From contig NW_003101679.1 in assembly GCF_000003855.2 (NCBI RefSeq), positions 2,269,379 to 2,333,378 of the forward strand: a DNA stretch of 64,000 nt. Reading direction: 5' to 3'. The position numbers and the translations under genes are program-made. Every line of letters begins with the position of its first letter. Position 1 is the stretch's first letter. Below are positions 1-11,413 of the stretch, piece after piece. This stretch comes from Blastomyces gilchristii SLH14081 (lineage: Eukaryota > Ascomycota > Eurotiomycetes > Onygenales > Ajellomycetaceae). The notes below the pieces were generated by a model. It worked only from the letters and a program-made list of their open reading frames with translations. It did not search any database and was not told where the DNA came from.

Positions 1-240
1 GTTATATGAATATGACAGCTTCTGTAAGATGATTGATCACATTCTCAATCAGAGATAGAGAGTAGTGACTCTTTATAGTTTTGAAGTTCAGATTATAATA
101 GTTTATACACAATCTGAGATCTTCATTCTTCTTCTTTATAAACATCATAGAGACTTCTGTGAAGATCTGTACAGATTATATAAAGTCATTCTTCAGATTC
201 TTCTTCACATAAGTCTGTAAGACCTCTGTCTCATAATGAA
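1..240 (-). pseudogene. Ty3/gypsy reverse transcriptase fragment (element I)
   Basis: Translating the minus strand gives a stretch with KKNEDLRLCINYYNLN followed by SLSLIENVINHL. This is the conserved N-terminal part of gypsy RT (FVKKKDGSLRLCVDYRGLN ... PLPLIDE in typical members). The catalytic YxDD box would lie to the left, outside the window. Substitutions such as D to N fit C-to-T decay. The family assignment is solid; it is only a fragment and cannot be functional as seen. Confidence 0.85.
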
Positions 241-1207
241 AGAGTGTATAGATTAGTTCTTAGAAGAGTGTCTATTCTTTTATTAAATCTATTATTAGAT
301 TCTTCTTATAATGAGATGAAAGCACAGCTGTCTTAGCTGAACTGAATATCTCTGTGAGATCTCAGTATTTCTCTGATATCTGAAGCTCAGTTTTCATAAC
401 TATAAAGTTCTCAGACATTTGTAAAGTAATTATATAGATGACCTTATCTTCTGTAATCAACTCTGTAGTATTAACTGATTCTATCTCTATAAGTAAGTCT
501 GCCAACACTGATCAGAAGTATAAACTCAAGTCATAGATAGCTATATATAGATTATGTTTTGAAAGTTATATAAGTCTGAAGTATATGATATCTGTGATGT
601 CTGCAATAATCACAGTTTTCACAAATCTTCTTCAGATTTTAGAGAGATCTTGTAATTCAAAGATAACTCTTATAAGTCTCTTAGTTCTCAGATCTGAGTT
701 CTCACACTCTGCTTATTATAAGAGCAGATTCTGAGTTTTCATCACTCAGCTTATTCACTCTGTGAGCTTTAGAAACACTACAGTGATCTGAGATTCTGAG
801 TTTATTAATACTTGTTATACTGACAGAGTAGTAATATCATAGTATAATCTCTCTCTGTAAGTATACATTTTCATTGAGAGAGTAACAGATTCAGATGTTA
901 GCTTCAAGAATTTTAAGAGGACTGTTGCTAACTCTGTTTATCACTTCTTAAATTTCTATTTTAAATTATTCAGACAGTTTATACAGAGATATTCTGATTT
1001 AAAATAAGTGAAGCAGAGATTCTTTTTCTTAATCTCTCTATTATATACTCTGTTTATAGAAGCTTATAAAGCTCTTTCTCTCTGCTCAGCAGTTAGATAT
1101 AAATCTCTCTATATCTTGTCATCTTTTTCTGATAAATCTGTTCTCTGTTGTTCTGACTCTTACAGAGCTGATTAATAATCTACTCTTCACAGATCTGTGA
1201 CTGTCAC

Positions 1208-1711
1208 TAGACTGACCATGTAACCGTGTCTGGGACTAGGACCAGATTTTTTGATAGTCTCATTATCAATTCGACTGATCCCATTACACAGTTTTAACAT
1301 TAGATAGTAGTTTCATACTGTCTCAGTGAAACTTACTGTCTACTCTTATCACATTTTCCAAATGAGATCATGATTTCTACTTCTCAATTTAAATTAATTT
1401 TATTGCTTTAAATGACTTTAAATCTCATTTGAGTGTTATCAAAAAGTGTTACTTTTTAAAAAATTAAAAATAGTCTAAAAAACCTTAAAATGTCTAAAAA
1501 TAGTAACTTTATGACAAGAATGAGACTAAATGGAACTGAATGAGACCACTTTCTCATTTTTTTCAAGTCATGGTTCCATTTTAAGATCTGATATATAGTC
1601 ACTTTGCATGTTTTTTTGATGGCTAGTCCCAGCGGGATTCACGCCAAGAAATGTATGAGACCAGACCAAATGAGACCAAATGTGAAATTCATGGTCCCGG
1701 CGGCCAGTCTC
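1208..1711 (+). mobile_element. hAT-like MITE, copy 1 (504 bp)
   Basis: The element begins TAGACTGACC and ends GGCCAGTCTC, an imperfect inverted repeat. It is flanked by a perfect 8-bp duplication, ACTGTCAC (1200-1207 and 1712-1719). An 8-bp target duplication with TAG-type ends is typical of hAT transposons. It has no coding capacity, so it is a non-autonomous (MITE-like) member. It sits in gypsy element I and keeps GC-rich ends (CCCGGCGGCC near 1697). Three further copies occur at 19948, 46995 and 60182. Confidence 0.85.
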
Positions 1712-2584
1712 ACTGTCACAGTGATTTATAAGAAGTGAATGAGAGTCATCAGTTTCTTCAGAGTCAAGAGTTTAAAGTCTTGCTTAATAAGCTTATTCTG
1801 CATATCTTTAGTCAGTCTCTTTATAAATATTATTATTCAGATCTTGTTTCAGAGCCCTGTTTTCAGAGATCTTAATTCACATCATAATTTTATAAAGTAC
1901 TGTAAGTAGTCTTTATTAGATTTCTCATCTCTTTGTCTAATATTCATGATTATAACTCAGATATTCTCTGTCTGACTCACAGAGTCTGTTAACTTATTTT
2001 CTAAATAGGTCTTGAGAACAGATCAGTGAGATCTCTTATAATTATTTTCTAGATAATCTAGTCAGTTCATAACATCAGAGTAGTAGAGATCTTTTGTTAT
2101 ATAGATAACAGCTTCTTCATCTTTTATATCACACAGTCAGACTTTTGAGTCAATTTCAAATACAAACTTGTAAAAGCTTTTATAGATTGTGATTCAATAG
2201 ATACTCTTAGGTAGTTATAACTTAAGAAAGTTTCTTTTCAGTTTGCAGATATCTCTGAAGATTATGTTTAGAGACTCAGTTGAAGAGTGTTTACAGAGCG
2301 TAAGTATTTCTTATAGAAAAATAGCTTGATCTTATAAAAGATGCTCAAGAATGTTCTTTAGTAAGATTGATTGATATATGAGTTCAGAGAATTGTTCTGT
2401 CACAGATATAGAGAATTATATTCTGTGAGTGATTGATAAGTTCTCTCACACATCTTTTATAAGAGTTATTTATGATTTGAGCGACTGCTTCTGAGTGTCT
2501 GTAGTAGAGTCACAGAGATTAAAGTATACAAGTTTCTAGTTCTTTCAGTTATAACAGGCAGTTGCTGACTGACAGAGCTTAAAA

Positions 2585-2842
2585 TGTAAGAATAAATGCT
2601 TACAGATAATTATTCAGATGTTTACAGCTTGAAATGATATATACTGTTAACTACTAGAACTATTCATGATAGAAAGATAAAATGTAAGAGTGAAATATAA
2701 AATAGCATTTAAGCTGAGTTATGAATAGTAGTCATGAACTTCAGTCTATATAGTTGTGTGTAGCCAAGAGCCACTAACTCTATTGATTATGCGAGAGATA
2801 GGAATAGAGGTAAAGAATCCGCAAGCAGCGGGATTTCTTACA
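2585..2842 (-). repeat. LTR of gypsy element I (258 bp)
   Basis: The segment runs from TGTAAG to CTTACA, giving the TG...CA ends and short inverted repeat of an LTR. The same sequence, also 258 bp, recurs at 62473-62730, which defines both boundaries. It lies at the right end of the minus-strand element, so it is the 5' LTR. Around 2810-2835 it keeps GC-rich bases that are mutated in the other copy. Confidence 0.8.
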
Positions 2843-2883
2843 AGCAATCTATTCAATCAAGCAAGCTTAACACCTTTTACAAC

Positions 2884-3080
2884 TTCATGATGCAGGTGAA
2901 GAATATTCATGTTTTCAGAAACAGAAATATAGATATTATACTCTTTTACACTTGCAGGTATGAGACTTATATGCCTTGTCTGAGATGTTATCATGAAAAT
3001 AAGTTATTCACACACTGTATTCTACTTTCTGCATTTCTATGTATCTCTCTCTCTCTTTCTGAGAAGTCTTGTGTGTGTTG
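2884..3080 (+). pseudogene. Fragment of the gypsy-A antisense gene (Cys-rich part)
   Basis: The plus-strand translation (from 2887) contains VFRNRN, then a Cys-rich segment with CLRCYHEN and SEKSCVCC. It matches the Cys-rich exon in gypsy A copies III (25762-25972) and IV (36861-37080). The match starts close to 2884 and stops where the AAT-type tail of the LINE begins at 3081. No other part of a family A element is seen next to it. It may be the remnant of an A element cut up by element I and the LINE, or a separate dispersed copy of the gene. Confidence 0.65.
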
Positions 3081-3146
3081 TATTATTATTATTATATTAT
3101 TATTCTTCAATTATAGATGTATGCAGTCAGAGACTATGACATCTAT

Positions 3147-3167
3147 CTGAGAACCTTTAGTTCTCAG
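3147..3167 (-). other. LINE 3' UTR stem-loop
   Basis: CTGAGAAC and GTTCTCAG form an 8-bp perfect stem with a 5-base loop, about 40 bp inside the microsatellite tail. The same hairpin is present in every LINE-derived copy here, including the 133-bp insert L3 at 55065. Stem-loops at this place serve as RT recognition sites in some LINEs (for example eel UnaL2). A function here is inferred. Confidence 0.65.
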
Positions 3168-3464
3168 AGTTTTTCCTATATCTATAGAGTCAACTATTAT
3201 ACACTTATCAATTTCAGATATGTAAAATCAGAAAATTTCAGCTTAGAATCCAAAACTGTTTACAAATTGCAGTATTTCAACACCTTCTGATACTTTGAAA
3301 TCATTTGAAGATATCATGACAAAGGAAAAGAGAACATAGTCTCAAAGATAGACACATTAAATAGATAGATAGAAAAGAACAGAAAGAAACAAGTACAGTA
3401 AAGAGAGACTATAACAAAATAAAATTATTAAAAGATAGTGTATAGCTGTTTTAACAGACTATAT

Positions 3465-6400
3465 CTAATCAATTTCCACCTCTTCATATTCAGATACTTC
3501 TGAATTGAGCTATTTTCTTATAGCTGATTGAGTTTCTGATAGAAAGTCTATTAAGTATTTAATTCCTGTCTCAGTTGAGAATAAGAACCTCATATTTAAT
3601 TGATTTAAATCATACTTCTTCTTTAATCTAACTCTGAGACTATTGTATAATGCACAATGTATTATAATATACTCAGGATTTTCATTTGTATTGCAGAATG
3701 AGCACTCTGTTGAATCAAATCTATTATCAAATCTTTGTATATAGAATTTGAAATAACTATATTCTAGTTTTAGCTGAATTATGAATGAGAATATTTTCTT
3801 TTTGCATTTAATTGAACAAGATTTCCACTTTGATTTTATCTCAAATCTTGAATAATATATGCTCTTCTTTTGTTTCTGCCTGCTTTCATTTCACTTGTTT
3901 AAACAAGATTCTTTTATCTTTCTCTTTATATAAGATCAGGACACTGTTTTTTGAATAGATCTGCTTAATTCTGAACTCTTTTTTACAGCTGAATCAGTCA
4001 ATTCATTGTCATGAATATTCATATGAGCAGGAACTCAAGAGAGATGAATTATCAGTTTTGATGTTCTTCTCTTTTGAATTTTCAAAACAGAGTTTAAAAT
4101 CAGTGCAAGATTCATTTGATCATTATGAATCTGACTATTTCTAAGTCTTTTTAAAGCAGCTTGACTATCAGAGAATATCCATGCCTCTTTCAAACTATTT
4201 CCTCTTTTATGAGATTTTATTTCAAAGAGTTTGAAAGCTTTAACTATTGCAAATAGTTCAGCATCAAAGACTTCAGATTCACAGCCTAAATTTCAGAAAT
4301 CTGAGATAAAATTAATATTATCTTCATTATAAGCAATGCCTGCACCTAATCTATTCAAATTCTCATTTTTTAAGCCATCTGAGTAAATCAGAATAGAGTC
4401 TTTTATATTGATTGTAGAGATCTTCTTCAAATGCTGTTCATATTCTCTCTCTTTAGATAGTTCACTTACTTATAAGTCTATGAGAGATTTCAGCTTTTCT
4501 CTCCAGAGAGATATCTTCTGATGATTAATTTTCTCAACATTTAATGAAGAAAATTGATTTTTAATAAGTGAATATAGTCTATACAGTTGAGAGAGTATTT
4601 TCTTTAAAGTATTATTCTCATTTCAATCAAGAGATCTATTTCAATTCAGTTCATTTCCTCAGTTAACTGATGAAAATGAAGAAGAGACTCTTTCTCTGAT
4701 CATATGATTTGAGCTCATCTTCATGACTCTCAGAGCATAGTTTATACAGGTCTTTTCAAATCAAATAATAGGAGATAAAATTAAAGCTTCAATTTTCATT
4801 GCTTTAATAGAAGATGATCTGAATGCTCTCAGAATTCTTCTCAAAGTGCTGTTTTATAGACTTTGAAAGAGTTCAGTAAAGTTATCTTATTTGTTTCATC
4901 AAACTTGAACTTCATAATCAGCTACTGAGATAATACAGGCTATGTATAATTATCTCATAGTCTGAAAGAATAGACCTCTCTCAGTATTTAATAGTCTGAT
5001 TATACTATTCAGTAGTCTCTCTGCCTTAATGATTCTTTGTTAAATATGATATTTAAAATTCAACTTGGAGTTTAACCATACTTCTAGCCATTTAACATTC
5101 AAACTGGGTTTAATCTCTTTATTCAAAAGAGTTAGACCTAGTTCTTTCTCATTAAACCTGGGAAAAAAGTGGATTAACTCAGTTTTATTCATATTAAATT
5201 GAATTAGATTGATATCTGCTCTAATAAAGATTTTCTTTACTACTTTCTCAATCACTTCTAAATTCTCTTTAATTGTCTTTGAACTGTAGAGTAGATCAAT
5301 ATCATCTACATAACTTGAAGATCTCACTATTTTCATCTCTCTATTCTTGAATAGATATGCAGTGTATATTGCAAATAAAACAGATGAGATTGAAGATTCT
5401 TATGATACTTCTATTTTTATCTCAGTTTTATCCTGTTTTCTTCCATCAAAGAATAGTTATATAATTCTTTTAGATATAAAATAATTAACTTATTTTATTA
5501 GACAAAGTGCCAGTTTTAACATCTTCAAAGTTTGAATCATCTTAGACTTTGAAACATGATCAAATGTATCTTTTATATCAATAAAAACTGCAGTTGAGAC
5601 CAGGTCTTCATACTTTGCTACTTGAACACTATGAATAACTGAAAGAACAGTGTCAATTGCAGAACATTGTTTTCTATCTCTCATTTATTCATTAAATAGA
5701 AGAGAATTACTAATAGAGCTTATAAAAGATAATCTAGTAGCTATTATCTTTTCTAGAATTTTTCTTAAGCAGTTCAACAGAGATATTATACTATATGACT
5801 TAGAAATTGAAGCTTTTCTATTAGATTTTGTAAGAATTACTTCAGTAGCTTCTCTCCAGCATTCAGAATGATAATTATTTTTCAAGCAATTAAAAAAGAG
5901 CTCAAAATATTCATTCTTCAAGTAGAAATATGTGTTTTGAATAATCAAGTGATTAATTGAATCAGGCCCTGCAGCAGTTTTAATTGAACTTGATAATATT
6001 GCTGACTCTAGTTCATCACATGTAAGCTCAGACCATTCTCAGTTATTTTCATTAATATATTCATGAAATGACATATTCTTCTCTTCTAAATATGATGAGT
6101 TTTGAAAGAGAATTCTTATAAAAGCTTGACATTATTTCTTAAAAGAGTTTGCTGTATACAATTCATTCTGAAATTTATATTCTAATGTTAAAACCTTTGC
6201 TACACTTCTTGTTTTAGTATAGTTAAAGGCTTTAAAAGCTTCTTTTTTTTATACATCTTCAAGAAATTTGTTTCAGTAATCTGTTTTGACTCTTTTAATA
6301 TCTGAAAAATATTCATTTTAAATAACTTTGAACTCTTTATCAGATATTAAGTTATTCTTTCAATCTCTCTTAGCAGTGGCTAATTGCTTTCTTTTAGAAG

Positions 6401-7409
6401 TGATATTCTCATTTCATCAAGGTTTGAAATACTCAGAAGACTTTTTCTTTAAAATATTTTCTTCAATACTTGTTAGAAGAATAGATGTAATCAGCTTTAC
6501 TCTATTCTCAAGCATTTTATTTGAGATATCTTGACTTTGATTTCAATAGAGCTCACTCTGTCTTTTAAATTTCAGCTGTTTTACTCTTTCTTCAACTGCT
6601 TTTCAATCTGCTTTTTCAGAGTTATACTGATTAGAGAGAAGAGAATTCTCACTTCTTTGTTTTTCACTCAGTTCAATATCAAAATGAATGATCTCATAAT
6701 CTGATTCTGAGGTTTTATTTGAATCAATAAACCAGTTTATAAGTCTTTTTTTAATTGAATTTTATGATATGAAAGTTAGATCTATAATAGATTTCTGTTT
6801 CATATCTTTTCTAAAGAATGTTTGTTGATCAGACTTGTTAACTAAATCTATTAAATGCTTAAAAGTTCATTTAACTAGTTTATCTACTCTTACTGCTCTT
6901 ATGCACTCTGAGTTTTATCAGAAATAATATGCATTGAAGTCTTCTGCAATGATAGAGTTTTTTAAAAGAGTTATATCTAAAAATTCTCTATCAATTATTC
7001 AGATATTGTTGTTTTCTTTGAATGACTTTTCATTATAGATATTTATAAGTTGAATAGTATCAAACTCATTCTCTTTATCTATAATATCACTCACTAGAAT
7101 ATCAGAGTCAGATATGATATCAAATCTCAAATTAAATTGATATCTTGATCTTTTTCTCTCATAGATCACTACTCTTGATTTTATCTCAGATTTTTCAGAA
7201 AGAAAGCAGTAATAGCTTGAATGAGAAATAATGCACTTTTGCTCAGTATCAAAGTTTGATTCTTGAAGAAGTACAAAGTCAACTTTTTATTCAAATACAA
7301 TCTGAAGACAAGAATAAATACAATTTGAGTTTTTATTCACATTATTTTGAATAAATGTGATTTTTGAAGAGTTTTTAAACTTTTTTTGTTGTTTTTATTA
7401 TATATTCAT
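3465..7409 (-). pseudogene. LINE ORF2 (endonuclease, reverse transcriptase, RNase H), broken
   Basis: The frame spans 1315 codons from ATG at 7409 to TAG at 3465, with internal stops. In order it shows an APE-type endonuclease region (about 7330-6900), then RT with SYSIISLLNCLRKILEKII (about 5800), FIDIKDTFDHVS (about 5590) and SYVDDIDLL (about 5310, catalytic YVDD intact). An RNase H domain follows with an IYSDG start (about 4390) and a C-terminal CSFC...H...C zinc-binding motif (about 3700). The frame is constant from 5948 to 5040, which confirms one ancestral ORF. A stop interrupts it at about 5685. As it stands it is dead, but it shows what machinery could have moved the SINEs and chimeras. 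Confidence 0.88.
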
Positions 7410-7438
7410 ACTAAAAGAGAGTAGAGATAGAGTAGAAT

Positions 7439-9058
7439 CTAATCACTATTATTAAATAGTAGATTATAACTATTTTGAAAAGTAGGAATCTCAACTGCTT
7501 GTATTATATCTAGTTTATCATCAGAGTCATTTCTCAATTCTCTAATCTTAACAGAATTTTGAGGATTCAAATTCTGTTTACACTTAGCTGAAGAAATGAA
7601 GTTTGAAGATCTAGATAGTTGAGAATTTCTTCTTTTTAAACTTACAGTTGTAGATTTACTAGCTGAACTTTTCTCTTCAGTTTTAGATTCACTTTAAGCT
7701 TCATATTTTCTTCAGTTCTTCTGAGATCTTGAAGTAAATATACATTCTTTTGAGCTAGATACATGTTTTTCTTTACAATTGGAGCACTTAAGCAGAGTAT
7801 ATTAATATATTTCATCTCTTTTTAAGCATGTTTCATATTTATACTCACTAGTTTTATGATCTCTAGCACAGAATGTGCATTTTAAGTCTCTGAAATAAGA
7901 GATTACAAAGTATTCATATCTTTGACAGTTTGAACACTGTGTTTGAGCTTTGAGATTCATTCTTGAGTCTTTGTATTCATGATCTCTCATTTTCAAATCT
8001 GCTACTCTTACTTCAGAGATTCTTGATTATTCAAGTGTCTTTGTATATACTAGAACAGAGACATTTCTTCTACTCTGTCTGAACTCAATTGAATTAAGTC
8101 ATACAGACTCTTTTCTCAGTTCAATAGAATTGTATTCTTCTAATTCATTTTTGAGAAGTAGTATTCCTTTCTCACAGTGAAAGATTTTAACTGAAATATT
8201 ATAAAGAATGAATTTATCTCACTTTTTATCTCTCTTAGATAGAATTATTGTGTTTAACAGAGATTCTACTGCTGATTTTCAGAGATTCTCATTCTGAATA
8301 AGAAATTCTGCACTGAATTCAGACATTGTGATCAGAATGATGAAGTTTTTAAAGAAGAATGACTCAATTGAAGCTATAACTGATTTTTGAACTTTAATAT
8401 CAGTCATTAACTGAGAAAAGAACTGCTGATTGATTTCATTTCTAATTCTGAAAATGAGATTTGAGTTTAGTTTATTTCTCTGTAAGATGTTCTGATTTGA
8501 GACTTTGAGAATAAGTCTTCTATTTCTGAAGATTTGAAGATTTTTCTCTTTTTGCATTTTTTTCTTCACTCTTCTATCAATAGAAGTATGAGCAGTATTC
8601 TTCTCAGTTTTCTCAGAATTTTGAGCAGATTTTAAGACAGCAGATTTAGAGACAGCAGGTTTAGAGATAGCAGATTCAGCTGCTTAAGCATATATTTTCT
8701 TCTGATTTAAAGAAGAAGAAGAAGAAGAAGTAGAAAAGAAAGAAAAGTAAAGTGAAGTGTCAGTGATTGTATTAGAAATTTTCAAAGTTTTTAGAACTGT
8801 GTTTGAAATTCCAAGTTTGAACTTGATCACTTGCTGTAGTTGTCTAGCCTGAGTATGAAGAATTAACAGAACTTCTTCATTCATCTCACTCAGGCACTGC
8901 TTTTCAAGAATCTTGCTTACTTTTTCAAGTTTCTGTATTTCAAGAACTTGTTATTTCTCTATTTCTTCTTTCTTTCTTCTCTTCAGAATTTCAATCTCAG
9001 AAATACTATTTGAGAAAGTATCTTTTTTCACATTAACTGAGAGTATTTTTGAACTCAT
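7439..9058 (-). pseudogene. LINE ORF1 (nucleic-acid-binding, zinc knuckles), broken
   Basis: The frame spans 540 codons, starting MSSKILSVNV at 9058 and ending at TAG 7441-7439. The N-terminal third is charged and coiled-coil-like. The middle has NRRLILKVSNQN, a pattern seen in Tad ORF1 proteins. Near the C terminus are cysteine clusters, CSNCQRYEYF ... LKCTFCARDHKTSEY and then KCSNCKEKH, corresponding to the tandem CCHC knuckles of the family. Some histidines have changed to tyrosine. Three open segments (8884-8684, 8569-8279, 7996-7802) are all in this one frame, which supports the reconstruction. ORF1 is expected to bind LINE RNA. Confidence 0.82.
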
Positions 9059-9071
9059 TGTTCTCACTCAC

Positions 9072-9205
9072 TGAAAAGTTAATCAGATTGTTTCAATTGA
9101 GATATTTATTGAACTCTTTTAAAAAGTTGATCAGACAGTTTCAATTAAGAGATTTCTAACTCTGTTTTCAATTGAAAAATTATTCAGACTGTTTCAAAAG
9201 AAGAA
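9072..9205 (-). repeat. ~50-bp tandem repeats in the LINE 5' leader
   Basis: Three imperfect units start near 9072, 9122 and 9175. Each contains an AAAAGTT-ATCAGA-GTTTCAATT core. They lie just upstream of the ORF1 start on the minus strand. Leader repeats of this kind act as promoter monomers in some LINEs; nothing here proves that role. Confidence 0.5.
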
Positions 9206-9740
9206 TAAAAGACTTTTATATATAAAATATCTGATTTTTTTCACACTAGTTCAGTAACTAGATTAGATTTTTAATGAGAATCTAATAAACTAAAATTGAT
9301 TTTTAAGATAAATCAATGAAATCTTTACAATCTCTTTCTTAAGATACAGTGAGGAAAAGCATAATATCAATTAATAATAAATCAGATAATATGACAGTTT
9401 TTAAGAGAAAAACTGATAAAAAATGAATCAATTTTTTACAGAGAAATTAATTAAAACTATTCAATTTTATTCTAAATCATTCAATTCTTCTCACACAATA
9501 AGTGTGCAACTCAAATCAGTTAATAAAGAGTGTAAAAAAGAATTAAGTATTAATGAAAGCTCTTCAGTCACTGAAAAAGTAATTCTTACTTAAAAGAATA
9601 TAAAATTGTGATAGAAAATAACTCTGTTTTTTATTCTTTATAAGAATATTATATAAAACTCTGAGAAAAATATCTTACTTTTTCAAGAGAAGTAAAAAAC
9701 TATTTCTAAGATCTTTTTTTTTTTGTATTAACTGCTGTAG

Positions 9741-10087
9741 AAGAATGAGATAGAAACTGCTAAGATATATACTACTATATATCTTCTATCAAGACTTTCT
9801 CTCTTCAGAGTCTTGATATTATAGAGAATATAAGTCTGTTTCTATATAATAATATAAATATTGTCAGTGAGATGTAGAGAAACTGGTTATTTATATCTCA
9901 AAATTGAAGACTTTGTCAATGATTATATTAATATAGAATTAATTCTCAAATTCAATAGAAATCTAGTATTGCTGTTCTCAATCCCTTGCAGAATCTATTG
10001 AATATTGAGATATTAAAACTAGATTTAATATATCTCACTGTGCAGGAATCAAAGACTCAGTCAGATCTTGACATATACTAAATTTAT
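9741..10087. other. AT-rich DNA between LINE L1 and chimera 1
   Basis: I see no gene. The stretch may include the extreme 5' leader of L1, whose end is not marked by a duplication. A short inverted motif (AAATCTAG near 9958, CTAGATTT near 10018) is present. The last 12 bases, TACTAAATTTAT at 10076-10087, are the left target duplication of chimera 1, so this DNA was once joined to the sequence that now begins at 12176. Confidence 0.5.
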
Positions 10088-11413
10088 ATTATTATTATTA
10101 TTATTATTATTCTTCAATTATAGATGTATGCAGTCAGAGACTATGACATCTACCTGAGAATCTTTAGTTCTCAGGGTTTTTCCTATATCTATAGAGTTAA
10201 CTATTATACATTTATCAATTTCAAATATGCAAAATCAGAAAATTCCAGCTCAGAATACAAAAACTGTTTACAAATTGCAGTATTTCAACACCTTCTGATA
10301 CTTTGAAATCATTTGAAAATATTATGACAAAAGAAAAGAGAACATAGTCTTAAAGATAGACACATTAAATAGGTAGAGAAAAGAACAGAAGGAAACAAGT
10401 ACAGTAAAGAGAGACTATAATAAAACAAAATTATTAAAAGATGATATATAGCTGTTTTAACAGACTATATCTAGTCAATTTCCACCTCTTCATATTCAGA
10501 TACTTCTGAATTCAGTCATTTTCTTATAGCTGCTCTAGTTTCTGATAGAAAGTCTATTAAGTATTTAGTTCCTGTCTCAGTTGAGAATAAGAACCTCATA
10601 TTTAATTGATTTAAATCATACTTCTTCTTTAATCTGACTCTGAGACTATTGTATAATGCACAATGCATTACAATATACTCAGGATTTTCATTCACATTGC
10701 AGAATGAGTACTCTGTTGAATCAAATCTATTATTAAATCTTTGTATATAAGATTTGAAATAATCATGTCCTAGTTTCAGCTGAATTATAGATGAGAATAT
10801 TTTCTTTTTACATTTAATTGAACAAGATTTTCACTTTGATTTTGTCTCAAATCTTGAATAATGTATACTCTTCTTTTGTTTCTATCAGCTTTCATTTCAC
10901 TTATTTAAATAAGATTCTTTTATCTTTCTCTTTATAAAAGATCAGAACACTGTTTTTTGAATAGATCTGCTTAATTCTGAATCCTTTTTTGCAGCTGAAT
11001 CAGCCAATTCATTGTCATGAATATTCATATGAGCAGAAACTCAATGCAGATGAATTATCAGTTTTGATATTCTTCTCTTTTGAATTTTCAAAACAGAGTT
11101 TAAAATCAGTTCAAGATTCATTTGATTATTATGAATCTGACTATTTCTAAGTCTTTTTAAAGCAGCTTGACTATCAGAGAATATTCATGTCTCTTTCAAA
11201 TCATTTTCTCTTTTATAAGATTTTATTTCAATGAGTTTGAAAGCTTTCACTATTGTAAATAGTTCAGCATCAAAGACTTCAGATTCACAGCCTAAATTTC
11301 AGAAATCTGAGATAAAATTAATATTATCTTCAGTATAAGCAATGCCTGCGCCTAATCTATTCAAATTCTCATTTTTTGAGCCATCTGAGTAGATCAGAAT
11401 AGAGTCTTTTATA

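Larger units (their letters stand above)
1..2842 (-). mobile_element. Ty3/gypsy element I, right-hand (5') part, cut by window edge
   Basis: This is the 5' portion of an LTR retrotransposon read on the minus strand. Its 5' LTR is at 2585-2842, gag/protease-type sequence lies to the left, and reverse transcriptase begins at the window edge. It is interrupted by a MITE at 1208-1711. The reading frame is broken by many stops, as expected after RIP, and no gag motif survives clearly enough to name. The LTR differs from those of families A and B elsewhere in the window, so I treat it as a third family. The 3' half lies outside the window. Confidence 0.8.
3081..9740 (-). mobile_element. Tad-type LINE L1, near full length
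   Basis: This is a non-LTR retrotransposon on the minus strand. It has a 5' leader with short tandem repeats, ORF1 (9058-7439), a 29-bp gap, ORF2 (7409-3465), a 3' UTR with an 8-bp hairpin, and a TTA/TAA microsatellite tail at 3081-3106. The domain order (ORF1 with zinc knuckles; ORF2 with endonuclease, RT, RNase H) is that of the Tad1/I group common in fungi. Both ORFs contain stop codons. The 5' boundary is uncertain (about 9.7-9.9 kb) and I found no target duplication. Later copies of the same LINE are L2 (51540-52780), L3 (55065-55197) and the LINE parts of the three chimeras. Confidence 0.85.

Noticed and set aside
5650..5871. Plus-strand frame of 73 codons and neighbouring plus-strand frames over LINE L1
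   Set aside because: They are shadows of LINE ORF2, whose minus-strand frame carries RT motifs across the same bases.
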